DNA from: Streptomyces griseoruber
Lineage (GTDB): Bacteria; Actinomycetota; Actinomycetes; Streptomycetales; Streptomycetaceae
DNA: 64,000 nt
Assembly: GCF_001514205.1 (NCBI RefSeq)
Contig: NZ_KQ948773.1
Span: 72,016 to 136,015, forward strand
Direction: 5' to 3'
Shown here one piece after another: positions 41,564-51,412 of this stretch. The position numbers and the translations under genes are program-made. Position 1 is the stretch's first letter. Each line of letters starts with the position of its first letter. Under the pieces are notes generated by a model. It was not told the DNA's origin, did not search any database, and saw nothing but the letters and a program-made list of their open reading frames with translations.

Positions 41564-43231
41564 ATGAGTGTGGACACCAGAACACCCCGCACGCCCACGG
41601 GGGGCCGCTCGTCGGGATTCGAATCCGGTTTCGACGACGCTCCCGCGCTGAGCATGGTGAAGGTGCCGAGCGATCCGGCGCAGATCATCGTCAATCACGC
41701 GAGCTTCCGCGTGCAGCTGGGCGTGTCGGCGCGGCGTAACCAATCCCCGCGGATCGCCCGGCACGCGAGCGCCAGCCAGGACACCACGCGCATCCCCGTC
41801 GTCGGGGCGGCGGGCAGAGCGGGCGCCGCCTCCGGTGCCCGCCGCCGACCCGTCGTCTGGAGCGGCCAGACCGCCCCGGACGACACCGGCGCCCACCGGC
41901 TGCTGCAAGCGGTGCGGGCAGGCAGCGTCGGCCACGGCGGACCGCCCGGGGCCGACGCCGGAGCCACCCAGGTCATCCCCCGCGTAGGCGACGGCTACGA
42001 CGGCGACCTCACCGCGCAGACCCTGGAGACCCCCCTCGTCGGCGCCCAGCGCGCCCCGGTCCCCGGCGAGCACCGGCTGCTGCCGCAGATGCGCACGGTC
42101 GGCAGCGCCTACGACGAACCCCCCTACGACGACGCCGAGTTCGAGGACTTCGGGGAGGCGCTCGCGGAGGCGGTCGAGCCGCGCAGCAGGCGCCACGCCG
42201 GCGACGCGGACGCCTCCCGGCACGCCTACTACCCCGGCCGCCGGATGAACCTGGGCGTGGTGCTGCTCCCGCTGCGGATCTTCCTCGGCTTCATCTCCCT
42301 CTACGCCGGCATGGGCAAGCTGTGCGACCCCGTCTACTTCGACGGCGGCAAGCGCGGCTCCATGGTGAAGTGGCTCAACACCCTGCACCCCTGGGAAGTC
42401 GCCGAGCCGCTGCGCCAGTTCGCCCTGCACCACCCCGTCGGCTCCGGGCTCGTCATCGCCTTCCTCCAGGTCGTCGTGGGCGTCCTCACGGTCCTGGGCT
42501 GCTGGCAGCGGGTCGTGGCGGCGGTCGGCGCGGGCCTGTCGGCGGCGATCCTCGTCACCGTCAGCTGGAAGACCGCCCCGGTCTACGACACGCCCGACAT
42601 CATCTGCCTCGCCGCCTGGTCGCCGCTGATCATCGCGGGCGCCCCGGTCTACTCCGTCGACGGCCGTCTCGCCGCCGGGGCCTGGCGCCGGCTCGGCCCC
42701 CGCTCCGACATCTGGGAGCTGCGCCGGTACGTCCTGCGCCGCGGCGCCCTGGTCACCGCGATCGCCGTCGGTCTCACGCTGCTGATCGGCGCCCTGCTGG
42801 GCGGCGCGGTCCGCGACGCCGACCGGGTCGTCGTCCCCGGCCCCGGCGAGGCCCCGCGCAACGAACTGCCCGGCTCCCCGCTCCCGGAGGAGTCCGGCAC
42901 CCGCGAGTCGTCCCGCAGTCCCGAGGCGTCCACCTCGCCCACCCAGGGCGCGACTTCGGCGGCACCGACGGCCGGCACGGACAGCGAGCCGACGGCCCGC
43001 GACGAGGGCACGGCGACCACGAGCGCGGGCGCGCCCAGCCAGACCCAGGGGACCGCGGGTCAGGCCCCGCCGCAGCAGTCCGCTCCCACGGGGGGTGGCG
43101 AGGCGCCGAGCACCAGCTCCGGCCCTGGGGCGGGTGGCTCCGCGAGCACCTCCGGCGGGTCGACCGGTGGTACGTCGGGCGGCTCTTCGTCCTCCGGTCA
43201 GCCCGGGCTGGTGGGGGGATTGCTGGGGTAG
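41564..43231 (+). CDS. DoxX-family membrane protein with long disordered ends
   Basis: 555 residues. A disordered N-terminal half (1-230, acidic near 185-205) precedes a DoxX-like four-helix membrane region (about 230-345: NLGVVLLPLRIFLGFISLYAGMGKL and HHPVGSGLVIAFLQVVVGV), a further membrane helix (about 395-418), and an extracellular Ser/Thr/Gly/Pro tail. Found after rlmB in streptomycetes. Function unknown; DoxX proteins link to thiol or quinone metabolism. Confidence 0.85.
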   Translation: MSVDTRTPRTPTGGRSSGFESGFDDAPALSMVKVPSDPAQIIVNHASFRVQLGVSARRNQSPRIARHASASQDTTRIPVVGAAGRAGAASGARRRPVVWSGQTAPDDTGAHRLLQAVRAGSVGHGGPPGADAGATQVIPRVGDGYDGDLTAQTLETPLVGAQRAPVPGEHRLLPQMRTVGSAYDEPPYDDAEFEDFGEALAEAVEPRSRRHAGDADASRHAYYPGRRMNLGVVLLPLRIFLGFISLYAGMGKLCDPVYFDGGKRGSMVKWLNTLHPWEVAEPLRQFALHHPVGSGLVIAFLQVVVGVLTVLGCWQRVVAAVGAGLSAAILVTVSWKTAPVYDTPDIICLAAWSPLIIAGAPVYSVDGRLAAGAWRRLGPRSDIWELRRYVLRRGALVTAIAVGLTLLIGALLGGAVRDADRVVVPGPGEAPRNELPGSPLPEESGTRESSRSPEASTSPTQGATSAAPTAGTDSEPTARDEGTATTSAGAPSQTQGTAGQAPPQQSAPTGGGEAPSTSSGPGAGGSASTSGGSTGGTSGGSSSSGQPGLVGGLLG

Positions 43232-43324
43232 CGGTTCGGGGTTGGCCGCGGGCCGGTGGGGGCTGGTCGCGCCCACGCGGCGGAGCCGCATGCCGATCAG
43301 CCCCGCGCCCCTGAAAAGTCACCG

Positions 43325-43352
43325 GTGCCGTGCGCTGACGAGCGCACGGCAC
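43325..43352. terminator. terminator between the convergent DoxX-like and nucleotidyltransferase genes
   Basis: Perfect 12-bp inverted repeat GTGCCGTGCGCT / AGCGCACGGCAC with a four-base loop. Confidence 0.75.
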
Positions 43353-43424
43353 CTGCGTGTACTCAGGGGCGGGGAACCGCGCGCACGACCCCCACCGGCC
43401 CGCAGCCGAAGAGCGGCCGAACCG

Positions 43425-44156
43425 TCAGCGGCCCAGCGCCGCCAGTTCCTTCGCCGCCTCCGTCAGGTCCTTCGCCGTGTCGATGGCCCGCCAGTACGCC
43501 CCCTGCGGAATCGGGAACCCCGCCAGCCTGCGCTCCCGCGCGAGGTGGGGGAACGTGGTCCGCTCGTGGTCCCCCCGCTCGGGCAGCAGGCCGGCGAACT
43601 CGGGGGAGAAGACGTACACGCCCGCGTTGATCTCGTACGTCGTCGGCGGCGCCTCGATGAAGTCGGTGATGTGTCCGAAGCCGTCGGTCTTCACGGCCCC
43701 CCACGGAATGCGCGGCCGCGCCAGCGCGAGGGTCGCGACGGCGTCGCGCTCGGTGTGGAAGTCGGCCATCTCGCGGAGCGAGAAGCGGGTCCAGATGTCG
43801 CCGTTGGTGGCGTACCAGGGCCGGTCGGGGTGGGGGAGACGGGCGGCCGCGTACTTGAGGCCGCCGCCGCGGCCGAGGGGCTCGGTCTCGACGACCGTCA
43901 TGACGTTCACCGGCAGGTCGGCGGTCTTCAGCCAGTCCTGGAGGACCTCGGCGAGGTGGCCGCAGGAGACGACGACGTCGGTGACGCCCTCCTCGGCGAG
44001 CCAGGTGAGCTGGTGGCCGATGATCGGCGTCCCCGTGCCGGGGATCTCCACCATGGGCTTGGGCCGGTCGTCGGTGTACGGACGCAGCCGGGACCCCTGG
44101 CCACCGGCCAGGACGACGGCTTGCGTGGGGCGGGACGCGGCGTGCGGGTGAGTCAT
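43425..44156 (-). CDS. sugar-1-phosphate nucleotidyltransferase
   Basis: 243 residues. VVLAGGQGSRLRPYTDDRPKPMVEI is the NTP-binding motif (GGxGxRLxPLTxxxPKPM); YATNGDIWTRF carries the metal-binding Asp, and KEL at the end. Makes NDP-sugars from sugar-1-phosphate; the sugar cannot be named. Length fits a GalU/RmlA-class single-domain enzyme. Start ATG 44156 chosen because sequence upstream is intergenic. Confidence 0.9.
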   Translation of the reverse strand: MTHPHAASRPTQAVVLAGGQGSRLRPYTDDRPKPMVEIPGTGTPIIGHQLTWLAEEGVTDVVVSCGHLAEVLQDWLKTADLPVNVMTVVETEPLGRGGGLKYAAARLPHPDRPWYATNGDIWTRFSLREMADFHTERDAVATLALARPRIPWGAVKTDGFGHITDFIEAPPTTYEINAGVYVFSPEFAGLLPERGDHERTTFPHLARERRLAGFPIPQGAYWRAIDTAKDLTEAAKELAALGR

Positions 44157-44266
44157 GGGCGCACTGTACGCGGCGCGGGTGTACGCGCCGTAAGAGGTGC
44201 CCGGGGGAGCCCGGGCGGTCCCCCCGCCCGGTCGGGGAGGGGGAGCCGCGCCGAAGGGTGGGGGGC

Positions 44267-44734
44267 TCAGCTGTGGGCCGCGAGGACGCCCGAGGCGAAG
44301 GAGGTGTCGCAGACCGGGCGGGCGTAGGACTGCGCGCGTGAGGGGCCGTACATACGGACCGCGGCGCGGCCCAGGGCGCGGGCGATGGAGGTGCAGTGCT
44401 TCGCCAGTGACGGCTTGCCGTTCACGGCGGCCTGGAGGTGGGTCAGGGCGGTGCCCGGGTCCTTCTCCTGGAGCTCGGTCAGCAGCTGGTCGCGCAGGAC
44501 GTCCTGCGGGGCCTGGGGGGCGCCGTGGGAGGTGCGGTGGGCGGTGGAGACGTCGGAGGCGGTGAGCACCGAGTCCGAGGGGTCTCCCGACCAGTTGACC
44601 CGGGTGACCGCGAGGGTTCCCGAGAGCACCATGACGACGGGCAGGACGAGGGCGAGCGAGCGGCCGATCCGGCGGGCTGGGCCGCCCTGGCCGCGTTGCG
44701 TGCGCTGGGTGGAGTGGTTCGCGGAGTGCTTCAC
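44267..44734 (-). CDS. hypothetical membrane-anchored protein
   Basis: 155 residues. A basic N-terminus, one membrane segment (SLALVLPVVMVLSGTLAVTRV, about 27-47) and an extracytoplasmic part with two Cys (HCTSIARALG; VCDTSFAS) that could form a disulfide. No known family recognised. It lies between the nucleotidyltransferase and msiK. Confidence 0.65.
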   Translation of the reverse strand: MKHSANHSTQRTQRGQGGPARRIGRSLALVLPVVMVLSGTLAVTRVNWSGDPSDSVLTASDVSTAHRTSHGAPQAPQDVLRDQLLTELQEKDPGTALTHLQAAVNGKPSLAKHCTSIARALGRAAVRMYGPSRAQSYARPVCDTSFASGVLAAHS

Positions 44735-44889
44735 GCGTGTGAGGGTAGCGCCCCGTAATCATTCGGCGACATTTCGTCACTCGGACGGGGGATGAAGTGG
44801 TGTCTCTTGTGGGGTAGTGGGTTGACGGTCATGGGGCCGATCGGGGGGAAATGTCCGGTGCGCCGGGGTGTGTGCGGGCAACGAGAAGA

Positions 44890-44911
44890 GCCCCGCAGTG
44901 ATCCGCGGGGC
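44890..44911 (-). terminator. terminator after msiK
   Basis: Inverted repeat GCCCCGC / GCGGGGC with an eight-base loop, flanked by GAG/CTC, 42 bases beyond the msiK stop. Confidence 0.65.
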
Positions 44912-44952
44912 CCTCGTCGTCAACCGGTCTGGAATGTCCGGTTTCTTGCGGG

Positions 44953-46038
<1,086 letters not shown>

Positions 46039-46258
46039 GGCTCAGAGGCCCCCTTCTACCGGCAGGAACGTGCCGGACGATCCGTTGTAGGAAGGTGGTT
46101 GGTGTAGTCCACACGAGTGAACTGGCTCAGGACGCTACCTCGGCTCCGGCGGATCTGTCAGTACCCGGAGGCATGTGAACTTCGCGGAAATTTTCGACAG
46201 ACCGCCCCGCCGACCTGGGTACACTGCACGGGCGCGGTCATGAACCACGTCCGCGCAG

Positions 46259-46331
46259 GCCTCCTTAGCTCAGCTGGTAGAGCACCGCTCTTGTAAAGCG
46301 AAGGTCGTCGGTTCGAGTCCGACAGGGGGCT
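46259..46331 (+). tRNA. tRNA-Thr (anticodon TGT)
   Basis: 73 nt cloverleaf. Acceptor GCCTCCT pairs with AGGGGGC; D-arm GCTC/GAGC; anticodon loop CTTGTAA with TGT at 46292-46294; T-arm with GTTCGAGTC. CCA is not encoded. Its downstream side carries debris of integrated elements. Confidence 0.97.
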
Positions 46332-46349
46332 CTTTGATCTAGCTGGGAC

Positions 46350-46383
46350 AACGCCCCCACGACCTTCCGGCCGTGAGGGCGTT
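46350..46383 (+). terminator. terminator after tRNA-Thr
   Basis: AACGCCC at 46350 pairs with GGGCGTT at 46377, with an inner CACG/CGTG stem. Confidence 0.75.
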
Positions 46384-46491
46384 GACGGCAGCTCTTGACG
46401 GCAGTCCCGCTCAGCGACGCCGTTTGAGCAGGCGATCCATGTGGCCCAGAGTTCTCCCTGCCTCCCTGGCTCGGGGAGGGTGCGCCTCTCT

Positions 46492-46675
46492 CTACTCCGA
46501 GGCGGAAGCGGAACCGTCTGTGTTGCGGTTGGCGAGGGCGCGGGCGAGGCGGTCGCGGCCGATGACCTTCACGCCGTCGGACTTGCCCTGGCGGACGGCC
46601 CCCAGCTTGTGGGTGGTCTTGCTGATCTCGCGGTCGATGCTGCGCGGTGTCGGGCTCGCCCATGACGTGAGGACT
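46492..46675 (-). pseudogene. remnant of a short ORF beside tRNA-Thr
   Basis: On the minus strand one frame reads SIDREISKTTHKLGAVRQGK and then SDGVKVIGRDRLARALANRN before a stop, which looks like real coding sequence (codon use, Arg/Lys/Asp balance). But the only ATG with a ribosome site (46663, after GAGGAG) is in another frame, so a frameshift has probably disabled it. Family not recognised. Confidence 0.35.
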
Positions 46676-46797
46676 CCTCAGCGATTGAAGGGGAAAGCCG
46701 CAGCTCAGGCGGCTGAGAACCCTAGGTAGGCGCACACCAGGCACATGCCGAAGGAGGTCGGGCGGTATCTCGGGTGTGGGCCGCTACGGTGTTCGGC

Positions 46798-46959
46798 ATG
46801 AACGGGGAGCCAGCAGTCAGAACGCGGCCGTGCAAGTGGTGCGGGATACCGGTGCAGCAGCCGCGCAGCCGGTGGCGCAGACGGCGGTTCTGCAGCAAGT
46901 CACACCGCCGCAGAAACCGCATCTTCGATGCGGTCTGGAACTTCCTGGACAGCCTGTAG
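46798..46959 (+). CDS. 53-residue zinc-ribbon-like basic protein
   Basis: Starts MNGEPAVRTRPCKWCGIPVQ and holds CKWCG ... FCSKSHRRRNR, a short zinc-ribbon/knuckle pattern with basic residues, then an aromatic FDAVWNFLDSL end. A -10-like TACGGT ends seven bases before ATG 46798, suggesting leaderless expression. It lies in the debris between tRNA-Thr and the truncated kinase. Perhaps from an integrative element. Confidence 0.5.
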   Translation: MNGEPAVRTRPCKWCGIPVQQPRSRWRRRRFCSKSHRRRNRIFDAVWNFLDSL

Positions 46960-46965
46960 CGGACG

Positions 46966-47117
46966 TCAGGCGACGACGCGCTTCCATGCCTGCCGCAGTC
47001 GGACCTCAGAGGCGGAGTGGCCGGCGGCGCGGAACCGCGCGGCCATCTCGCGGTAGGACAGGGCCGGGGTCTCGCTGTGCTGGATCTCGTCCACCAGTGC
47101 GTCAAGCTCCGCGTCGG
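46966..47117 (-). pseudogene. small helix-turn-helix-like fragment
   Basis: The minus strand encodes LTDAELDALVDEIQHSETPA followed by LSYREMAARFRAAGHSASEV and a WKRVVA end. It has the look of a small DNA-binding protein but there is no start codon in frame; it overlaps the stop of the truncated kinase. A fusion left by recombination is likely. Confidence 0.5.
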
Positions 47118-47654
47118 TCAGCGCAGGGCCGGCCGCGAGCGGCGCTCGTCCGGATCGGGGATCCGGGGCAGCGCCGCGGGGGTCTGCTCCAGCATGGCCC
47201 GGGCGATGCCGCCCAGCTCCCGCATGCCCTCCGGCGCGGGCACGGACGTCAGCCGCCGCAGCAGACCCGCGATGACCAGGACCGCCTCATGGATGTCGGC
47301 GACCCGGGACAGCATCCGGTGCGAGTCGAGGCGTTCGAGGAGCATGGTGCCGGTCGGCTCGTCGTGCCGCAGCAGCCGTACGGCGTCGGCTCCGTCCCAG
47401 CGGCGCAGGGCGACGGGCTCGCCCACGCTCTCCTCGTCGAGGAGCTGGAGCTTCAGCACGGCCCGGGTGCCGTCGGCCGCCACGACGGGCAGGACCAGCG
47501 CGCACACCCCGTGCATCGGCGGCCCGTCGACGCGCAGCTCCCAACGCTCCAGGAAGGCCGCCACCAGGTCCGGCAGACCCGTGACGAAGGCCCGCCCCGC
47601 CTCGCCGTTGATCTTTACCTGTTCTGTCACCAGCGCGCCCGGAATGTCGATCAC
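47118..47654 (-). pseudogene. truncated aminoglycoside/hydroxyurea-type phosphotransferase
   Basis: 178 codons from GTG 47654. FVTGLPDLVAAFLERWELRV, GVCALVLPVVAADGTRAVLKLQ and GTMLLERLD are the N-lobe of the APH(6)/hydroxyurea kinase family (about 290 residues). It ends at PRIPDPDERRSRPALR, so the catalytic HxDxxxxN region is missing. The break joins the small HTH-like fragment in another frame. Probably inactive. Confidence 0.75.
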
Positions 47655-47676
47655 CTTCCGGACGATACTTGCGGAT

Positions 47677-48354
47677 GTGAATCGGCTCCCGCGGTTTTCC
47701 GGTGTGCGGCGGGCGGTGTGGTCGTACGTCCGCAGCGCGCCCGGCACCTCTGTGTGGCTGGCGGTCCTGTTCTTCACCACGGTCGCCCTGCACCACATGT
47801 CCCCGGAGTTCGAGCAGGAGTTCCTGCGGCAGCGGTCGACCAACCTCCACGAGCTGTCCCGGCACCCCGTGCGGGTGCTGATCGCAAGTGCGATGTGGAT
47901 CGACGGCGGGCACTGGCTGCCGTACGCGGTGCTGTACTCCGTCTTCCACGCGCAGGCCGAGCGCTGGCTGGGGACCTGGCGCTGGCTGACGGTGTGCGTG
48001 GCGGCGCATGTGCTGGCCACCCTGGTCAGCGAGGGCGCGCTGCTCAAGGCGATCCGGGACGGGATGGCACCGGCGTCCTCGGTCAACACCCTGGATGTCG
48101 GGGTGAGTTACGCCCTGGCGGGGGTGGTGGCGGTGCTCGGCTACCGGATCCGCGGGCCATGGCGGTACGCGTATCTGGCGGTCGTGCTCGCCTTCTTCGC
48201 GGTGCCGCTGACCGCCGGGCCGACCTTCACGGACTTCGGTCACTTCGTCGCCGTCCTGATCGGGCTCGGCTGCTATCCGTTGGTCAGAGGGCGCGGAAGA
48301 GTGCGGAATCCGAAGGAGACAGACACCGTTTCCCCGGATAACGTCCGGCCATGA
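47677..48354 (+). CDS. rhomboid-like membrane protein
   Basis: 225 residues, about six membrane segments. The Ser-containing DVGVSYALAGVVAVLGY and His in DFGHFVAVLIGLGCYPL fit rhomboid-like proteins that depart from the GxSG motif. GTG 47677 follows a GATACT -10-like box by seven bases. Its stop overlaps the ATG of the FAD oxidoreductase by four bases. Confidence 0.75.
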   Translation: MNRLPRFSGVRRAVWSYVRSAPGTSVWLAVLFFTTVALHHMSPEFEQEFLRQRSTNLHELSRHPVRVLIASAMWIDGGHWLPYAVLYSVFHAQAERWLGTWRWLTVCVAAHVLATLVSEGALLKAIRDGMAPASSVNTLDVGVSYALAGVVAVLGYRIRGPWRYAYLAVVLAFFAVPLTAGPTFTDFGHFVAVLIGLGCYPLVRGRGRVRNPKETDTVSPDNVRP

Positions 48355-49757
48355 GCACCTCGGCAAGCGATGTCGTGAACGGCGGGATCTCCTACTGGTA
48401 CGCGGACGACGGACTCCCGGCCGTGCGGGAGCCGCTCGGCGGCGACCGGTCCGCCGACGTCGTGATCGTCGGCGGCGGCTACACCGGACTGTGGACGGCG
48501 TACTACCTGAAGAAGGCCGCCCCCGATCTGCGGATCACCGTCCTGGAGCAGCGGTTCTGCGGCTACGGCGCCTCCGGCCGCAACGGCGGCTGGCTCTACA
48601 ACGGCATCGCGGGCCGCGACCGCTACGCCGCCCTGCACGGCCACGAGGCCGCCGTACGGCTCCAGCGCGCCATGAACGACACCGTCGCCGAGGTGGTGCG
48701 GGCGCTCGCCGAGGAGGGCGTCGACGCCGACGTCCATGTCGGCGGCGTCCTGGAGGTGGCCCGCACCCCCGCGCAACTGGCCCGCCTCAAGGACTTCCAC
48801 GCGCACGAACTGGCGTACGGCGAGACCGACCGCGAGCTGTACGGCGCCCGGGAGACCGCCGAGCGGCTGCGGATCACGGGGGCCGTCGGCTCGACGTGGA
48901 CCCCGCACGGGGCGCGCGTGCACCCGGTGAAGCTGGTCAAGGGGCTCGCGGCGGCCGTCGAGGCGCTGGGCGTCGAGGTGTACGAGTCGACGCCGGTCAC
49001 CGAGATCCACGCCGGACGGGCCGTGACCCCGTACGGCACCGTGCGCGCACCGTACGTCCTGCGCTGCACCGAGGGCTTCACGGCCGCGCTGAAGGGCGAG
49101 CGGCGGACCTGGCTGCCCATGAACTCCTCGATGATCGCCACCGAGCCGCTCACCGACGAGCAGTGGGCGGCCGTCGGCTGGGCGGGCCGGGAGGCGCTCG
49201 GGGACATGGCGCACGCCTACATGTACGCCCAGCGCACCGCAGACGGCCGGATCGCGCTCGGCGGGCGCGGGGTGCCGTACCGCTTCGGCTCGCGCACCGA
49301 CCACGACGGCCGCACCCAGCCCGAGACCGTCGAGGCGCTGCGGGAGATCCTCGTCGCCTTCTTCCCGGCGCTCGCCGGGGTGCGGATCGCGCACGCCTGG
49401 TCCGGGGTGCTCGGTGTGCCGCGCGACTGGTGCGCCACGGTCACCCTCGACCGGGCCTCGGGTCTCGGCTGGGCGGGCGGTTACGTCGGCTCGGGCGTCG
49501 CCACCACCAACCTGGCCGGGCGGACCCTGCGCGACCTCGTGCTCCTGGACTTTGGCCGGGGCGGCAACACCGACCTCACCGTGCTGCCCTGGGTCGGCCA
49601 CAAGGTGCGCCGCTGGGAGCCGGAGCCGCTGCGCTGGCTGGGCGTCCAGGGCATGTACGCCACCTACCGCACCGCCGACCGCCGCGAGACGCAGACCCAC
49701 AGCGCGGGTTCCTCACGGCTGGCCCGGCTCGCGGACCGGGTGGCGGGGCGGCACTGA
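48351..49757 (+). CDS. FAD-dependent oxidoreductase (DAO/PuuB family)
   Basis: 468 residues. The dinucleotide-binding motif is VVIVGGGYTGLWTAYYL; then SGRNGGWLYNG and, near the end, GLGWAGGYVGSGVATTNLAGR (FAD C-terminal site). The family oxidises amines such as glycine, sarcosine or gamma-glutamylputrescine; substrate not inferred. Coupled to the rhomboid-like gene by a four-base overlap. Confidence 0.9.
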   Translation: MSTSASDVVNGGISYWYADDGLPAVREPLGGDRSADVVIVGGGYTGLWTAYYLKKAAPDLRITVLEQRFCGYGASGRNGGWLYNGIAGRDRYAALHGHEAAVRLQRAMNDTVAEVVRALAEEGVDADVHVGGVLEVARTPAQLARLKDFHAHELAYGETDRELYGARETAERLRITGAVGSTWTPHGARVHPVKLVKGLAAAVEALGVEVYESTPVTEIHAGRAVTPYGTVRAPYVLRCTEGFTAALKGERRTWLPMNSSMIATEPLTDEQWAAVGWAGREALGDMAHAYMYAQRTADGRIALGGRGVPYRFGSRTDHDGRTQPETVEALREILVAFFPALAGVRIAHAWSGVLGVPRDWCATVTLDRASGLGWAGGYVGSGVATTNLAGRTLRDLVLLDFGRGGNTDLTVLPWVGHKVRRWEPEPLRWLGVQGMYATYRTADRRETQTHSAGSSRLARLADRVAGRH

Positions 49758-49780
49758 GGTCCTGACGGGGGTGCCGGTGT

Positions 49781-51274
49781 TCAGCCCACCGACTCCGGGA
49801 CCGCCTCCTGGGACGGGACCTCGTGTTTCGGGGGTCTCGCCGTCACCATCAGGCCCGCGACCAGGCCCGCGAGGAGCATGATCCCGGCGGCCCACCAGAT
49901 GGCGACCGTGTAGCCGTGGACGATGCCCTCGCGGGTGACCGCGGCGCGTTCGGCGGGGCCGGTGAGGTGGGCCGTGATGTAGGCGGCGCTGCTGGTGGTG
50001 GCGATGGTGTTGAGCAGCGCCGTCCCGATGGAACCGCCCACCTGCTGCGAGGTGTTCACGGTGGCCGAGGTGACGCCCGCGTCCTTCGGGGCGACGCCCG
50101 CGGTGGCCGTGGCGAAGACCGGCATGAAGGTCAGGCCCATGCCGAGGCCCATGAGCAGCAGCGCGGGCAGGATCTCGCTGGTGTAGGAGGAGTCCACCGT
50201 CATCTGGGTGAGGATCACCATGCCGCTCGAGGCGAGGATCATGCCGGGGACCATCAGCGCGCGCGGCTGCACCCGGCTCATCAGCCGGGCCGAGATCTGG
50301 GTGGAGCCGAAGATGATCGCGAGGGTGAGAGGCAGGAAGGCGAAGCCGGTCTTCATGGGCGAGTAGCCGAGGATGACCTGGAGGTAGTAGGTCATGAACA
50401 GGAACAGGCCGAACATGCCGATGACGGCCAGCATCATCGTCAGCAGGCAGCCCGCGCGGTTGCGGTCCTTGATGATGTGCAGCGGCAGCAGGGGGCTGGG
50501 GGCGCGCTTCTGCCACCACACGAAGGCCGCGAGCAGGACGGCCCCGCCCGCGAACAGCGACAGCACGAACGGATCGCTCCAGCCGCGCGACTCGGCCTCG
50601 CTGAAGCCGTAGACGATCGCGAACAGACCGCCGCACCCCAGGATCACCCCGGGCACGTCGAGACGGGCCGGGTGGCCGGGGGAGTCGTGCAGCAGGACGG
50701 ACGCGCCGAGCACCGCGACGATCGCGATGGGCACGTTCACGTACAGGCACCAGCGCCAGTCCAGGTACTCGGTGAGCACTCCGCCCACGATGAACCCGAT
50801 CGCGGCGCCGCTGCCGGCCAGGGCTCCGTAGATGCCGAAGGCCTTGCCGCGTTCCTTGGGGTCGGTGAACGTCGTGGTGAGCAGGCTGAGCGCGGAGGGC
50901 GCGAGGACGGCGGCGAAGACGCCCTGGAGGGCGCGGGCGCCGAACAGCATCCCCGGGTCGACTGCCGCGCCGCCGAGCGCGGAGGCGCCCGCGAAGCCGA
51001 TCAGCCCGATGACGAAGGTGCGTTTGCGGCCCACGAGGTCGGCGATCCGGCCGCCGAGCAGCAGCAGGCCGCCGAAGGCGAGGGTGTAGGCGGTGATGAC
51101 CCACTGGCGGTTGCCGTCCGAGATGCCGAGGTCCCGCTGGGCGGAGGGAAGCGCGATGTTCACGATCGTCGCGTCCAGGACGACCATCAGCTGGGCGAGG
51201 GCGATGATCACCAGTCCCCACCAGCGGCGGGGGTCGGGCTCCGTCGAGGGTTCACCTGTCCGGGTGACACTCAT
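49781..51274 (-). CDS. DHA2-family (14-TM) MFS drug exporter
   Basis: 497 residues with 14 predicted membrane segments. Motif A is GRIADLVGRKRTF, motif C about GSGAAIGFIVGGVLTEYLDWRW. DHA2 exporters pump antibiotics and other drugs by proton antiport. Start ATG 51274 chosen by MSVTRTGEP preceding the first helix. It is next to a pentapeptide-repeat gene on the opposite strand. Confidence 0.92.
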   Translation of the reverse strand: MSVTRTGEPSTEPDPRRWWGLVIIALAQLMVVLDATIVNIALPSAQRDLGISDGNRQWVITAYTLAFGGLLLLGGRIADLVGRKRTFVIGLIGFAGASALGGAAVDPGMLFGARALQGVFAAVLAPSALSLLTTTFTDPKERGKAFGIYGALAGSGAAIGFIVGGVLTEYLDWRWCLYVNVPIAIVAVLGASVLLHDSPGHPARLDVPGVILGCGGLFAIVYGFSEAESRGWSDPFVLSLFAGGAVLLAAFVWWQKRAPSPLLPLHIIKDRNRAGCLLTMMLAVIGMFGLFLFMTYYLQVILGYSPMKTGFAFLPLTLAIIFGSTQISARLMSRVQPRALMVPGMILASSGMVILTQMTVDSSYTSEILPALLLMGLGMGLTFMPVFATATAGVAPKDAGVTSATVNTSQQVGGSIGTALLNTIATTSSAAYITAHLTGPAERAAVTREGIVHGYTVAIWWAAGIMLLAGLVAGLMVTARPPKHEVPSQEAVPESVG

Positions 51275-51412
51275 TTGCCCAGAAGACCATGAATCGGGAT
51301 GTATCGCATCCCCGTTCGACGGCTTCGGTGCTCCGCTCAGGAGACCCACTCTTCGACCTCAAGCGGACTTGAGGTCAAGGGCGGGCCGGGATTGTCAGTG
51401 GCGGGGTGCACG

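Noticed and set aside
46265..46744. Minus-strand ORF through tRNA-Thr ending in RTRTDDLRFTRAVLYQLS
   Set aside because: Its end is the antisense of the tRNA, a well-known false translation; the frame has no ribosome site of its own family.
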